DNA of 64,000 bases from Stomorhina lunata (lineage: Eukaryota; Arthropoda; Insecta; Diptera; Rhiniidae), in contig OW121743.1 in NCBI GenBank assembly GCA_933228675.1, forward strand, positions 86,514,319 through 86,578,318, read 5' to 3'. A program made the translations under genes and the position numbers. Below are positions 1 to 10,614 of the stretch, one piece after another. The notes beneath the pieces were generated by a model. The model was not told the origin of the DNA and searched no databases. It saw only the letters and a list, made by a program, of their open reading frames with translations. Numbering within the stretch: position 1 is the first letter of the stretch; every line of letters begins with the position of its first letter.

Positions 1-485
1 ATTCTTATATATTTATATTACATCCCCTTTTTTATATCTACAATCAAAATGATTCGGAAGTACAAGCAGCATATTAAGATTATGTATATGGTAGATGCAT
101 TAGGAACTCCTAACAAAATATATGGACCTGTCGTATTACTATCAACTTCTTTATCTTAACTTAATATTAAGCTAAACGAAAAGTATTTAACAACTTATTA
201 ATGTAAAACCATACCCGGTTACGATAACGAATTTTTTTCAAATTAAATAAATACTAGGGAAACCACTTACACACTTTTGAATGTTGAACTTTAAAGCTAC
301 TGCAACCGAAGTTATTCCAAATATTTTACCAACAATACCAACTAGCGTAACAACTTTTTTCCAATTTGGTCCACGTTTTGAATTTGCTGCAGCCTAATAG
401 ATATATGAGATATGTTTCTAAATTTAACACAACTTGATGGTGGGTATATAAGATTCGGCACAGCCGAATATAACACTCTTTCTTG
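1..485 (+). mobile_element. Helentron-like non-autonomous element, 3' part, cut by window edge
   Basis: This segment is the reverse complement of 55683-56166 with only a few differences, so both are copies of one young dispersed repeat. The right end has the features of a Helitron/Helentron 3' terminus: a perfect 7-bp stem with 3-base loop (ATTCGGC 453-459, GCCGAAT 463-469), then a short tail ending in CTTG at 485 before a T run. A GGTGGGTATA motif lies just before the hairpin (439-448). There is no coding capacity. The 5' part lies left of the window. The Helentron assignment is inference from the ends; the copy relationship is seen directly. Confidence 0.7.
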
Positions 486-629
486 TTTCAATCTACTGCA
501 AGTAAGTAATCTTTAGAAAAATTATATTGGAAAAACTTTTAAAGTATCACTTTAGCATTTTAAAGACCTTAATAACAATAGTTCATATTTCGAACTTATT
601 GGGTTGATAACTTCATACAAAAACAATAT
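486..629. other. AT-rich sequence, nothing recognised
   Basis: Short AT-rich stretch between two dispersed repeats, with no open frame or motif that stands out. Confidence 0.5.
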
Positions 630-1090
630 TTTTCAATTGTATACTGCAACTTAGGGGTTAAGGTGAAATTTCCTATTATTGTAATCTAGTGGGTACCTTC
701 TGTTGGGATCCCTTTCCGAAAAGAATGTTTAGAACCTAACAGCAACAAATTTGTTTATATATTAATATTTAAAAATTCAGCATAAATATTGCTTATGGTA
801 ACATAAATCAGCGTATAAAAACTTTTTTATAATCCGCCAATATTTGACCTTTACTGCAGTTATGGTTTATGTAAACATAAACTTATAACCGAAATTTGGT
901 AACAATCAGTTTACATATGACCCTAGATCTCATATTAGACCCTCTGCATATATGTACTTAAATCTCAACATTTGGGAAACAAAATAGCATTTATAGTTTT
1001 AAGAATTATGGAAAATTAGTTGGTCCATATTTGGCCTTAGAAGTGATGGATACTGAGGCTTGACGACTAAAGATTTTCTTATTTTTTCCC
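630..1090 (+). mobile_element. decayed Helentron-like repeat
   Basis: Blocks in the same order as in 51961-52548 can be followed by eye: 'ggtaccttctgttgggatccctt', an 'acagcaacaaatttgtt' block, 'aatattgcttatggtaac', 'atgaccctag', 'ggtccatatttggcctta', and a terminal block 'gaggcttgacgactaaagattttctta' that matches the hairpin-plus-tail end of the 52548 and 59328 copies. It is much more diverged than the copy at 1-485. Limits are approximate and no coding is seen. Confidence 0.5.
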
Positions 1091-1590
1091 ATAAAATTGT
1101 TGGATTTTTTCCTTAACATTAACTTTTCCACAACAAAATATTCTAATGCATAACAAGGTCGGAAATTTATCCATAAATGTCTGCACATCATTTACATATT
1201 CATACATACATACATATATTGGCCAAACAATTTATAGAGCCCATAATTTTCTATTACTTAGTAAATACAATCTTAAATATTCATTGAAACTAACAACTAT
1301 TGACCAAAAAAAAAAAAAAACTATTGACCAAAAGTAAATGTTTTCATTGTATTAGACCAAAAACAAATTTAAGTAGTAACAAGTTTAGGAAATACTCCAT
1401 AAGATATATGAGACCATAAAAAACTTGGTACGAATAGCCAGAGGGAACAATTTTAATAAAATTTTATCTTGTGAAGTTCATGGCAAATAGAATTAGGTAT
1501 TGACATACAATATACAAAATGTATAAGTATATGTGTTCTATATGTATTTATAAATCAATATATGCTTATGTATATGTTTAGCAAGAATAC
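1091..1590. other. AT-rich non-coding sequence
   Basis: No supported gene. A small direct repeat, ACTATTGACCAAAA, occurs twice around an A run (about 1297-1334). The short open frames here have no codon structure or homology that I recognise. Confidence 0.5.
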
Positions 1591-2695
1591 TACCCCTGTA
1601 GAAATTTGAGTTAACTAAAAATTGACTCTAAGTTAACCAATGATGAGTAACAAGTGATTCAAAAACTAACTCATTTTCTTCATGAGAACCTATTCAGTTT
1701 TTCAACGTATTGTCCTCTGAGTGAGTCAGTACTGACTTACTGCAGATAATTATTAGTTATCTTTGAGTTAGCTGTTAAAACGGTACTCTGAGTTAACTCC
1801 TAGATGGCTAACTAATTATTTGTATTGAATAATTATCCTATTATCTACCTTTAATTAATAAAACACTAATTTTCATCTTTTTTCGGTTTATTAAAACATG
1901 TATTATTAAACATGTATTATTCCAAAAAGTAAAAATTACATGAATTTAATATTACAGTGCAATTTGTTAAAAATTGGTTTAATGACAAAATTCTTGAATA
2001 GTTGTATTCAAAAGGGCTTGCTTTTTCTTTTCAACGCAAATTTTTTAATTTTTTTTCTTAACTTCAGTGCATATCTCTAAGTTTTTTCAGGATTTTCTTC
2101 GCCAATGCCAAGATTTGCATCCTATAGAAAAATTAAAATATAGATTTGAAATTAAAAAACATTATTTACAGATTAAGTTATTAAATAGCATTCTGAAGCT
2201 TTTTAGCGATATACATACAATGCCATCAATATTCAAAGATAGTATGAGTTCTACAGAACAAAATTTCCTGAAGAGACTTGTGAAGTTGCCCTTTAAGTAA
2301 GAATGATATACACCTTGTCTGAAAGGATTGAATTTGATTTCATATAAATTCATTATTAATAACTAATAGGTACTCACAAAAATTGCACGATTTACTCCGC
2401 CTCTATTGTTGTTGAAGCTTTCTAATTGTTATTTGCTTATAACACCTTTTATATTAATTTATTTTTATTTTGTTAAAATTTCGTTAAAATTTTTTATTTG
2501 ATTTAATTTTCTTTTACAAATTGTGAATTTTTTTTATTAGCATAACAAATTTTTCAAAGCTAACTGACAGAAAAGAAAAATATTTGTTATATTATTTCTG
2601 AATCATTTTTGAGTTCATTTTAAATGAGTTTAAATGAGTTTTCCATAGGCTTACTTGATTTCTAACTAGTTTAGTTAATTCCGATAGGGACCTTT
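1591..2695. mobile_element. possible old DNA transposon with GAGTTAACT-rich ends
   Basis: The left part is dense in GAGTTAACT-like words (about 1607, 1627, 1665, 1765, 1790). The right part has GAGTT repeats (about 2611-2640) and an end that, reverse-complemented, reads roughly CCCTATCGGAATTAACTAAACT, resembling the left CCCTGTAGAAATTTGAGTTAACT. A perfect 14-bp palindrome AGTCAGTACTGACT lies at 1724-1737. I found no convincing target-site duplication, so the limits and the call are tentative. It encloses the BESS-like fragment at 2067-2300. Confidence 0.25.
2067..2300 (+). pseudogene. possible terminal exon or relic with a BESS-like motif
   Basis: An open stretch of 77 codons with no ATG at its start. 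It follows a pyrimidine run ending in TTCAG (2063-2067), which looks like a splice acceptor, so it could be a last exon. The first ~35 residues fit the spacing of the BESS motif of insect MADF-BESS proteins: paired Phe, hydrophobics, Leu-x-Pro, then a Lys/Arg-rich helix with Ile. BESS domains mediate protein contacts, and MADF-type proteins occur in host regulators and as PIF/Harbinger transposon accessories. No MADF domain was found upstream. The frame closes with TAA at 2298-2300. It could also be a chance frame in AT-rich DNA. The resemblance is my reading; function is unknown. Confidence 0.3.
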
Positions 2696-2889
2696 GGCTT
2701 TTCTAAATTGAAATATGTATAAGGAAATTTTAGTATAAAAAAATTAGAATTTTTTAAATGGCAAAATAAACATTCTTCTCAATATTGAGAAAGAAAATAT
2801 TAATGTATTACATACATACATAATTTATGAATATATATATATTTATATATGTACATGAACATATGTGCGAAAATAAATGTCATTCATTT
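2696..2889. other. AT-rich spacer
   Basis: Short AT-rich spacer with ATACATACATA and TATATATA runs before the satellite block. Nothing else is seen. Confidence 0.5.
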
Positions 2890-5005
2890 GTTCGCTCTAA
2901 AACATTTTTAGAAAACCTTCTACTAAAATAATAAATTTTTGATAAATTTAATATAAATTTATTTTTTTGTAAAACTTCCTATCAAAATAGGAAATTTTTG
3001 AAAAATTTCCTATAAAGAGAGCAAATTTTTGAAAAATTTCCTATGAAGATGTTAAATTTTTGAAAGTTTTCCTATAAAAATAAGATATTTTAGAAAAATT
3101 TCCTATAAAAATAGGAAATTTTTAAAAAATTTCCTATAAAAATAGGGAATTTTTAAAAAATTTCTTATAGAAATAGGAAATTTTTAAAAAATGTCTTATA
3201 AAAATAGGAAATTTTTAAAAAATTTCCTATAAAAATAGGACATTTTTAAAAAATTTCCTATAAAAATAGGAAATTTAAAAAAAAAATTCGTATGAGAATA
3301 GGAAATTTTTGAAAAATTTCCTATAAGAATAGGAAATTTTTGAAAAATTTCCTTTATAAATAGGAAATTTTTGAAAAATTTCCTGTAAAAATAGGAAATT
3401 TTTGAAAAATTTCCTATAAAAATAGGAATTTTTGAAAAATTTCCTATAAAAATAGGAATTTTTGAAAAATTTCGTATAAAAATAGAAGATTTTTGAAAAA
3501 TTTCCTATAACAATAGGAAATTTTTGAAAAATTTCTTATAAAAATTGGAAATTTTTGAAAAATTTCCTACAAAAATAGGAAATTTTTGAAAAATTTCCTA
3601 CAAAAATAGGACATTTTTGAAAAATTTCCTATAAAAATAGGAAATTTTTGAAAAATTTCATATAAAGATAGGCAATTTTTGAAAAATTTCCTGTAAAGAT
3701 AGGAAATTTTTGAAAAATTTCCTATAAAGATAGGAAATTTTTGAAAAATTTTCTATAAAGATAGGAAATTTTTGAAAAATTTCCTATAAAGATAGGAAAT
3801 TTTTGAAAAATTTCCTATAAAGATAGGAAATTTTTGAAAAATTTCCTATAAAGATAGGAAATTTTTGAAAAATTTCCTATAAAGATAGGAAATTTTTGAA
3901 AAATTTCCTATAAAGATAGGAAATTTTTGAAAAATTTCCTATAAAGATAGGAAATTTTTGAAAAATTTCCTATAAAGATAGTAAATTTTTGAAAAATTTC
4001 CTATAAAGATAGGAAATTTTCTACTTTTATAGGAAACTTTTCAAAAATTTCCTATTTGTATAGGAACTTTTTTAAAAGCTTACTATTTTTATAGGAAATT
4101 TTTCAAAAATTTCCTATTTTTATAGGAAATTTTTCAAAAATTTCCTATTTTTATAGGAAATTTTTCAAAATTTTCCTATTTTTATAGAAAATTTTTTAAA
4201 AATTTCCTATTTTTATAGGAAATTTTTCAAAAATTTCCTATTTTATAGGAAATTTTTCCACAATTTTCTACTTTTATAGGAAATTTTTTAAAAATTTCCT
4301 ATTTTTATAGGAACTTTTTTAAAAGCTTACTATTTTTATAGGAAATTTTTCAAAATTTCCTATTTTTATAGGAAATTTTTGAAAAGTTTATTATTTTTAA
4401 AGGAAATTTTTCAAAAGTTTCCTATTTTTAAAGGAAATTTTTCAAAAGTTTCCAATTTTTATAGGAAATTTTTCAAAAGTTTACTATTTCTATAAGATTT
4501 TTTTCAAAAGTTTCCTATTTTTATATGAAATTTTTTAAAAATTTCTTATAAAAATAGGAAATTTTTGAAAAATTTCCTATAAAAATGGGAAATTTTTGAA
4601 AAATTTCTTATAAAAATAAGAAAAATTTCAAAACTTTCGTATTTTTATAAGAAATTTTTCAAAAATATAATGTTTTTATAGGAAATTTTTTAAAAAATTT
4701 AATATTTTTATAGGAAATTTTTCAACAATTTCCTATTTCTGTAGGAAATTTTTAAAAAATTTTCCATTTTTAAAGGAAAATTTTCAAAAATTTCCTATTT
4801 TCAAAGAAAATTGTTAAAAAAGTTTTCTATTTTTAAAGGAAATTTTTCCAAAATTTTCTTATTTTTATAAACAAAATTTTCTTATTTTTACAGGAAATTT
4901 TTCGAAAATTTCCTATTTTTATAGGAAATTTTTCTAAAATTTTCTTATTTTTATAGCAAATTTTTCAAAAATTTTCTATTTTTATAGGAAATATTTAAAA
5001 AATGT
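2890..5005. repeat. 31-bp quasi-palindromic satellite (TTTCCTAT type), block 1
   Basis: Tandem 31-bp monomers. The consensus is a 27-bp perfect palindrome with arms ATAGGAAATTTTT and AAAAATTTCCTAT around one central G, followed by a 4-base linker AAAA or AAAG. Monomers at about 3660-4015 are a homogenised AAAG-linker subfamily; others carry AAAA. Orientation (central G versus C, linker A versus T) flips at about 4020, back at about 4535 and again at about 4625. Edges are decayed, as expected for array margins. No coding. Confidence 0.95.
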
Positions 5006-5029
5006 TTACATATGTTACAGAATTTAATA

Positions 5030-5275
5030 TAATTTTACAATGGTTATATTAGATTCGACACGGCAAATATAACAGTCTGACTGCTTAAATATTGGGACAA
5101 TTGATGAACATTTAATACTGCTCTCAAATAAAACAATGACTGCTCTTATAAAGGAAATGTATCGAGAAACATTTTATTTATTAACATAATTTTGAAAGTG
5201 CTGTTGAATATTAACCTCAGTAAGATATGATCAGGTCTAACCGACTTAAATACTTTTTTACTGTTTTAATTTCCA
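5030..5275 (+). mobile_element. two decayed Helentron-like 3' ends
   Basis: 5037-5080 resembles the 3' end at 441-485 (TATATTAGATTCGACACGGCAAATATAACAG against the intact hairpin), with a broken stem. 5221-5270 resembles the 52500-52548 end (ATATGATCAGGTCTAACCGACTTAAATAC). They appear to be remnants of two related elements next to each other. Decay is too strong for firm limits. Confidence 0.4.
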
Positions 5276-6594
5276 TAATTTTTCCTACCTACCAATCAAT
5301 AAAATTACATATAAATATTTAAAATTATAATATTTAATCATAAATTTTCATTTAAAATATTTCCCTTTTCCACAAAACCCACATTCTGCTTATGTAATTC
5401 CGTAATAAAATTTAAAAAGCAAAAAATATAAAACAATTTTACACTACATTACTTTAACCCTTAGGGATTTATACAGGAGAAGCAAAACAGAAAAAAAAAA
5501 CATGAACAACATAAAATTCCAAATTCAAAGGTCATGATTATGTTAGAGTATCTGGATATGGCTTAACAAACATGAACATAAGTAGATATACTATATAAAT
5601 TCCAACAGTTTCATATACAAATACATTTACATTCTTGGGTACTTGTACTTTTGCTCTGGCTGATGTTCTTTTAGTTTTTTTTAAGGTGATTAAATTCCAT
5701 AATATTCATTTCACTTGTTTTTCAAACCAACATTTTGCCAAAGGCTAAAATGTTGTTGCTCCATAGAATGAACAACGTTGCTCATTTATTAAGAGTCAGC
5801 TTGTTCTGGTTACTGGTAAGATAAAGATTTTTTTTCTCTATTATTTGTACTCGTTTTATATTTTTCCTATTCTTTAAATGGGGTTATAGAAATTTCTAAT
5901 AACAAACAGAAGGGTCTTTTAGTTGTGAAATTAGAAAAAAAAATAAAGTATTCAACTGTTTTTGTTGCAATATTCTATGGATTCTGGTTTTGCTTTTTTA
6001 GGGAAATTTCTGTTAAGTGTGTCATAATACTTATACTTTTCTGCCTAAAATACAATATAAAAACTTGGCCTTATTCCAGGATATTTATTAAAAATATATA
6101 CATACATATATAGGACTTTATAAAAAAAAATGTATTTTTTGAAATCATTTATAAGCCAATTACTTTATAGACCTCTCAGACCATCTGGATCGCAAATGAA
6201 CCACCTATAGAACCTAAGTGACTCTGACTTCGTCGTCATGTACCAGCTTAATATACCCAATATATGTACGCAAATTTTCCTCATATATAAATTAAATAAT
6301 TTTTGAGAAATACCCATATGTTGGTTTTCGAACATAAAGGGTTTCTAGCTTAGAAAAACATTTGAAATAAACTTATATTAATGCCACCGGAAAAGTTTTA
6401 CTATTATTTAGTTTATGACTTGTTTGGAAAAGGAAAAATAAAATAAGGAAAAATATTTTATTCATTGCTGGCCTACAAAATATTATCTCAATATAGTTTT
6501 ACTTTTAGTTCGTATAAAAAGAAACTAAATAAAAAAACTAACTAGACTTACTAGCATATGAATATTAGACTAGCTCGACAAAAAATCTCTCAAG
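5276..6594. other. AT-rich non-coding sequence
   Basis: No gene, RNA or element could be supported. Short frames, including one at 5925-6113, are compatible with chance in sequence of this composition. 'TTTAACCCTTAGGGA' near 5454 looks like a TTAA-element end, but no partner was found. Confidence 0.5.
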
Positions 6595-7610
6595 CAACTT
6601 AAAACTTTTCAAAAAATTTATATTTCTAAAGTAATTTTTTTCAAAAATTGCATATTATTAAAAAAATTTCTTATTTTTAAAAGAAACTTTTCAAAAATTT
6701 TCTATTTTTATAGGAAAATTTTCAAAAATTTGCTGTTTTTATAGGAAATTTTTAAAAAATTTCCTATTTTTATAGGAAATTTTTCAAAAATTTCCCATTT
6801 TTATAGAAAATTTTTCAAAACTTTCCTATTTTTATAGGAAATTTTTCAAAAATTTCCTATTTTTACGCAAATTTTTCAAAAATTTCCTTTTTGTATAGGA
6901 AATTTTTCAAAAATTTCCTTTTTGTATAGGAAATTTTTCAAAAATTTCCTATTTTTATAAGAAATTTTTAAAAAATTTCATATAAAAATAGGAAACTTTT
7001 GAAAAAAATCCTATAGAAATAGTAAACTTTTGAAAAATTTCCTATAAAAATAGGAAACTTTTGAAAAATTTCCATTAAAAATAGGAAACTTTTGAAAAAT
7101 TTCCTTTAAAAATACTAAACTTTTCAAAAATTTCCTATAAAAATAGGAAACTTTTAAAAAATTTCCTATAAAAATAGTAAGCTTTTAAAAAAGTTCCTAT
7201 AAAAATAGGAAATTTTTGAAAAATTTCCTATAAAAGTAGAAAATTGTCGAAAAATTTCCTATAAAATAGGAAATTTTTGAAAAATTTCCTATAAAAATAG
7301 GAAATTTTTGAAAAATTTCCTATAAAAATAGTAAGCTTTTAAAAAAGTTTCTATACAAATAGGAAATTTTTGAAAAATTTCCTATAAAAGTAGAAAATTT
7401 TTGAAAAATTTCCTATAGAAATAGGAATTTTTTGAAAAATTTCCTATAAAAAGTAAATTTTTGAAAAATTTCCTATAAAAAGTAAATTTTTTAAAAATTT
7501 CCTATAAAAAGTAAATTTGTGAAAAATTTCGTGACATCCACTGGTCAATTTTTGAACATTTTTTTATCAGAAGTAAATTTTTGAAAAATTTCTATAAACA
7601 GTCACATACG
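6595..7610. repeat. 31-bp quasi-palindromic satellite, block 2
   Basis: Same family as 2890-5005. Monomers up to about 6960 carry the central C and TTTT linker; after that they carry the central G and AAAA linker, so the block is an inverted pair joined at about 6960-6970. The right margin shortens to a unit with an AAAAAGTAAA linker (about 7440-7520) and then decays. Confidence 0.93.
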
Positions 7611-8011
7611 GATTCAGTATATAAAAATTCTTCAAAAGTATATTGATTTTTATGAACATTTTGACAAGAAACTATAAACATTATTTTGTTTTTTCTAAGC
7701 TTGAAACGTAAAAAGTAACCCACGTGTTTTTGTAACACAAAATCCTATAATTATATGCAAATTGTAATAATTGTCATACAAAATTTCAGTTTATATCGTT
7801 ATAGTTGAAGCTACCAATTAACATTTTTAAAACGTAACGAAATATGTTTAATACACATTTTTATTCATACAAAAAATTCTAAGTAAAAATATAAAATGCT
7901 AAAAAATATAATGGGTGACTTTTCAAGAGCTTTCTAAAATGACTCAAAAAAAATAACATAAAATTTAGACAAATGTATAAAATTTTTGAGTCGATAAAAC
8001 GATCTATATAG
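7611..8011. other. AT-rich spacer
   Basis: Nothing recognised between the satellite block and the TTAA element. Confidence 0.5.
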
Positions 8012-9304
8012 TTAACCCTTATGTGTATACCAAGGTACCCCGGTACCTTTAGCACTTTCTTCTTAACTTTTTTAATGGAAACAGATGGGTTACAAACTTC
8101 TTGAGAACTCCTAACAATTGAAATAGTTTAAATTATTATTACTTTTAAGCTAAAAAATTATATTGTATAGGCGCTGTGGTCCAATTTATATCTTATATAC
8201 GTAACCGTACCGCAATGTACACGGGTACCTTCATACATTATATATGAAAAAACTATAATAAAAAGTAAAATTTTATTGAAAGATAACTAAAGCAAAATAA
8301 GACAGATTAGTTATAAATATTTTATGTATGAATATTTATGAAGAAACAAGATTTATATGATTTTCTTTGTTTCATACATAGTTTCGAATTTTTTTCAAAT
8401 TTTATTCTTGACCCTGGTTATAAAAGGGTTAGTGACATTCAATTTCAACCAATATTCTAAAATATATATTTTTATCCATTGAAACAATCATAATTTCAGT
8501 TCTGCTTATAAAAATTTCTAATATATAACAATTTACGTGCTTTTTTATAACTTTTTTGAAAAATTATGTTTTTGTAGAAATTCTTTGATTTTAAGTCGCA
8601 GGTACGACAAAGCCATTAAAGATATTGCTCTAGTTCTTTCTTTGTGATAATTTGTAGGGGGTTCTAACTATAACAGGATCTTTTTTTACTTTTTTCGAGT
8701 TCGTTAAACAATCAATTTTGAAAAACCAAGAAAGGAGTTTTTAAAACGGTATGAACAAAATACTTTTTTTCGTCCTGTGCAAAAGTGACATATCGTTAGC
8801 CCATTGCATTAAAAATGGGTTTTTAAATATCCTAAGACCTTAAAAAAGTAAATCTATTCAAAGTTTAAAAAAAAATCATTTTTTTTATAACATATGCTCA
8901 GGAGAGTCTCCAAGGACATAGGATATTTAATAAAACCCTTGATAATTAGAAAAGTCTTCAACCGATTTTAAGGTTATATATCATGTATTTGGATTTTTGG
9001 AGTCAAACGTAGAAAAATTGGAGGCTACATCTTCCTGTAGTGCGAAACTTAATTTACTTAATACAAATTTATGGTATACATATATATTCGCATTGACTTG
9101 TATCCTTACAACTGCCACTTTGAATTCACCTTGAGATTTACTATTTACTATAAATTAACGTGTATTGTAATTCCCAAAGTTATTTTCCGAGATCAAGCAT
9201 TTATTTTCTCCAAAAATGTTTGTTTACAATAATTTTTCCATATAGACACCCGGGTACCTTGCCATTCTCTTAAAGGTGTTGTTTGTCATACACATAAGGG
9301 TTAA
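8012..9304. mobile_element. non-autonomous piggyBac-like TTAA element
   Basis: TTAA lies at both ends (8012-8015, 9301-9304). It is followed by a perfect 13-bp terminal inverted repeat: CCCTTATGTGTAT at 8016-8028 and its complement at 9288-9300. A 3-bp spacer separates the left repeat from the motif GGGTACCTT (minus strand, 8032-8040), which recurs at 8223-8231 and 9252-9260. The 13-bp repeat, the 3-bp left spacer and the longer right spacer (27 bp) are the layout known for classical piggyBac (13 bp, 3 bp and 31 bp). The interior of about 1.2 kb holds no recognisable transposase, so it would need a transposase in trans. TTAA ends and repeats are seen directly; superfamily is inferred. Confidence 0.75.
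8016..8049. repeat. left end: 13-bp terminal repeat plus GGTACC hairpin
   Basis: CCCTTATGTGTAT (8016-8028) is followed by ACC and then by an 8-bp inverted repeat, AAGGTACC at 8032-8039 and GGTACCTT at 8042-8049, with a 2-base centre. This is a likely transposase-binding end. Confidence 0.65.
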
Positions 9305-10614
9305 ACGTTTAGAGATAACTTCATATAAATGTTGACAGAAGTTAGGTCTTAAATAATTATTTAATGTTGAATTCCTGTAGAAAAGCTTAGCAACTAAAAA
9401 AATCACCCGATAAAAATATCTATGTACATTTAGCTATATTATAATATTTATGTATCATATAATTGTACGTGTCTTTTTTGCATAAAACACTAGATATTTA
9501 TGGGAAATTTATGCGTTGATGATGTCAACAGAGACTGATTTTATTCTATTTAAATTTAATTTTATTCAGATTTTCATTTATGCTAACTAAATTTTTTTGA
9601 ATATTTAAAATACTAGATTTTAGGGATCTGAAACTAAAAACAATATACATATATAAAATAACAATAAGCTTGTTGTTGTTGTAGGAGTATAAATTTTAAA
9701 AATTAAAAATGTATATGCTAATACGAGGTTAGACAACATAACATTTGCTTTTTATTGTTATAACATTTTTATGGTTATAAACAAAATACTTTTCTAGTTA
9801 CTCGCTAGTTACATAAATTAATAGATATAAAACTTAAATGTACATGTATTAGTGCTTAAAGTTTTTTACCCTGAATCAAATAATAAAACCGATTTCAAAT
9901 ACAAAATTTTTCATAACAGATTCCTATATAAAATCCTTAATAAATTTTTTAATAATATTTTAGCTGGGGGTTTCATTTTGAATATCTCCTTTGTCATGCA
10001 TCACTCCCTGCGAACTTCTGCTAAATTAAGCATTAAATATTTATTTTATATACATTTTTTGTATTCGAGAAATTTGTCCTTTACTATTTATGGCCGCCTT
10101 GCAAAAAAAAACCTAGTAATTGAAATGAATGAAGTTCAATATTCCGGTTCATTAACTGATAAATAAAAAATAATTGTGCATAGATTAATTCTTAAATTCA
10201 TTGCTATTAAAAAAAATGTGGCATAAGCAAAAACATTAATATAAAAATGCATCATTTAACTTGATAATAATTGACTTTAGTTAATAGTAAATTACAGTGT
10301 AAAAACTCAGCTCTTTTTTTATAAAAACAAAATAAAAAATATGTAAATTAAACAATTCAATACAATAAGTCATCACAAAATACTAAAAATAATTAATTAA
10401 TCCATTTGTCAATAATTAGGGACCTAAAATATAATTTTGAAACTAATTGATAGTAAAGGAGAGTTTATGTTGAGGATTGAAGACTGCACCCGTATATTTG
10501 CACTTTTTCACATGGCACTAGTATCTTCTCAAGGACTTATCCATTTCTTGTAGAATGGCCTGTGGAGCGCAAAACATATAACAGCTAAAATTCGTTTTTC
10601 AGCCAAATTTTTCC
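9305..10614. other. AT-rich non-coding sequence
   Basis: No supported gene. A 104-codon frame at 9852-10166 has no ATG at its start, strongly AT-driven composition and no motif I know, so I do not call it. 10470-10610 is a somewhat more complex stretch just before the satellite; its origin is unknown. Confidence 0.45.

Noticed and set aside
1591..2695. hAT element with 8-bp target duplication
   Set aside because: End similarity is weak and no 8-bp duplication could be found, so only a low-confidence generic element is listed.
5454..5470. TTAACCCTTAGGGATT as a TTAA-element end
   Set aside because: No matching GGGTTAA end within a plausible distance.
9852..10166. 104-codon frame
   Set aside because: No ATG start, composition expected from AT-rich DNA, no domain or paralogue.
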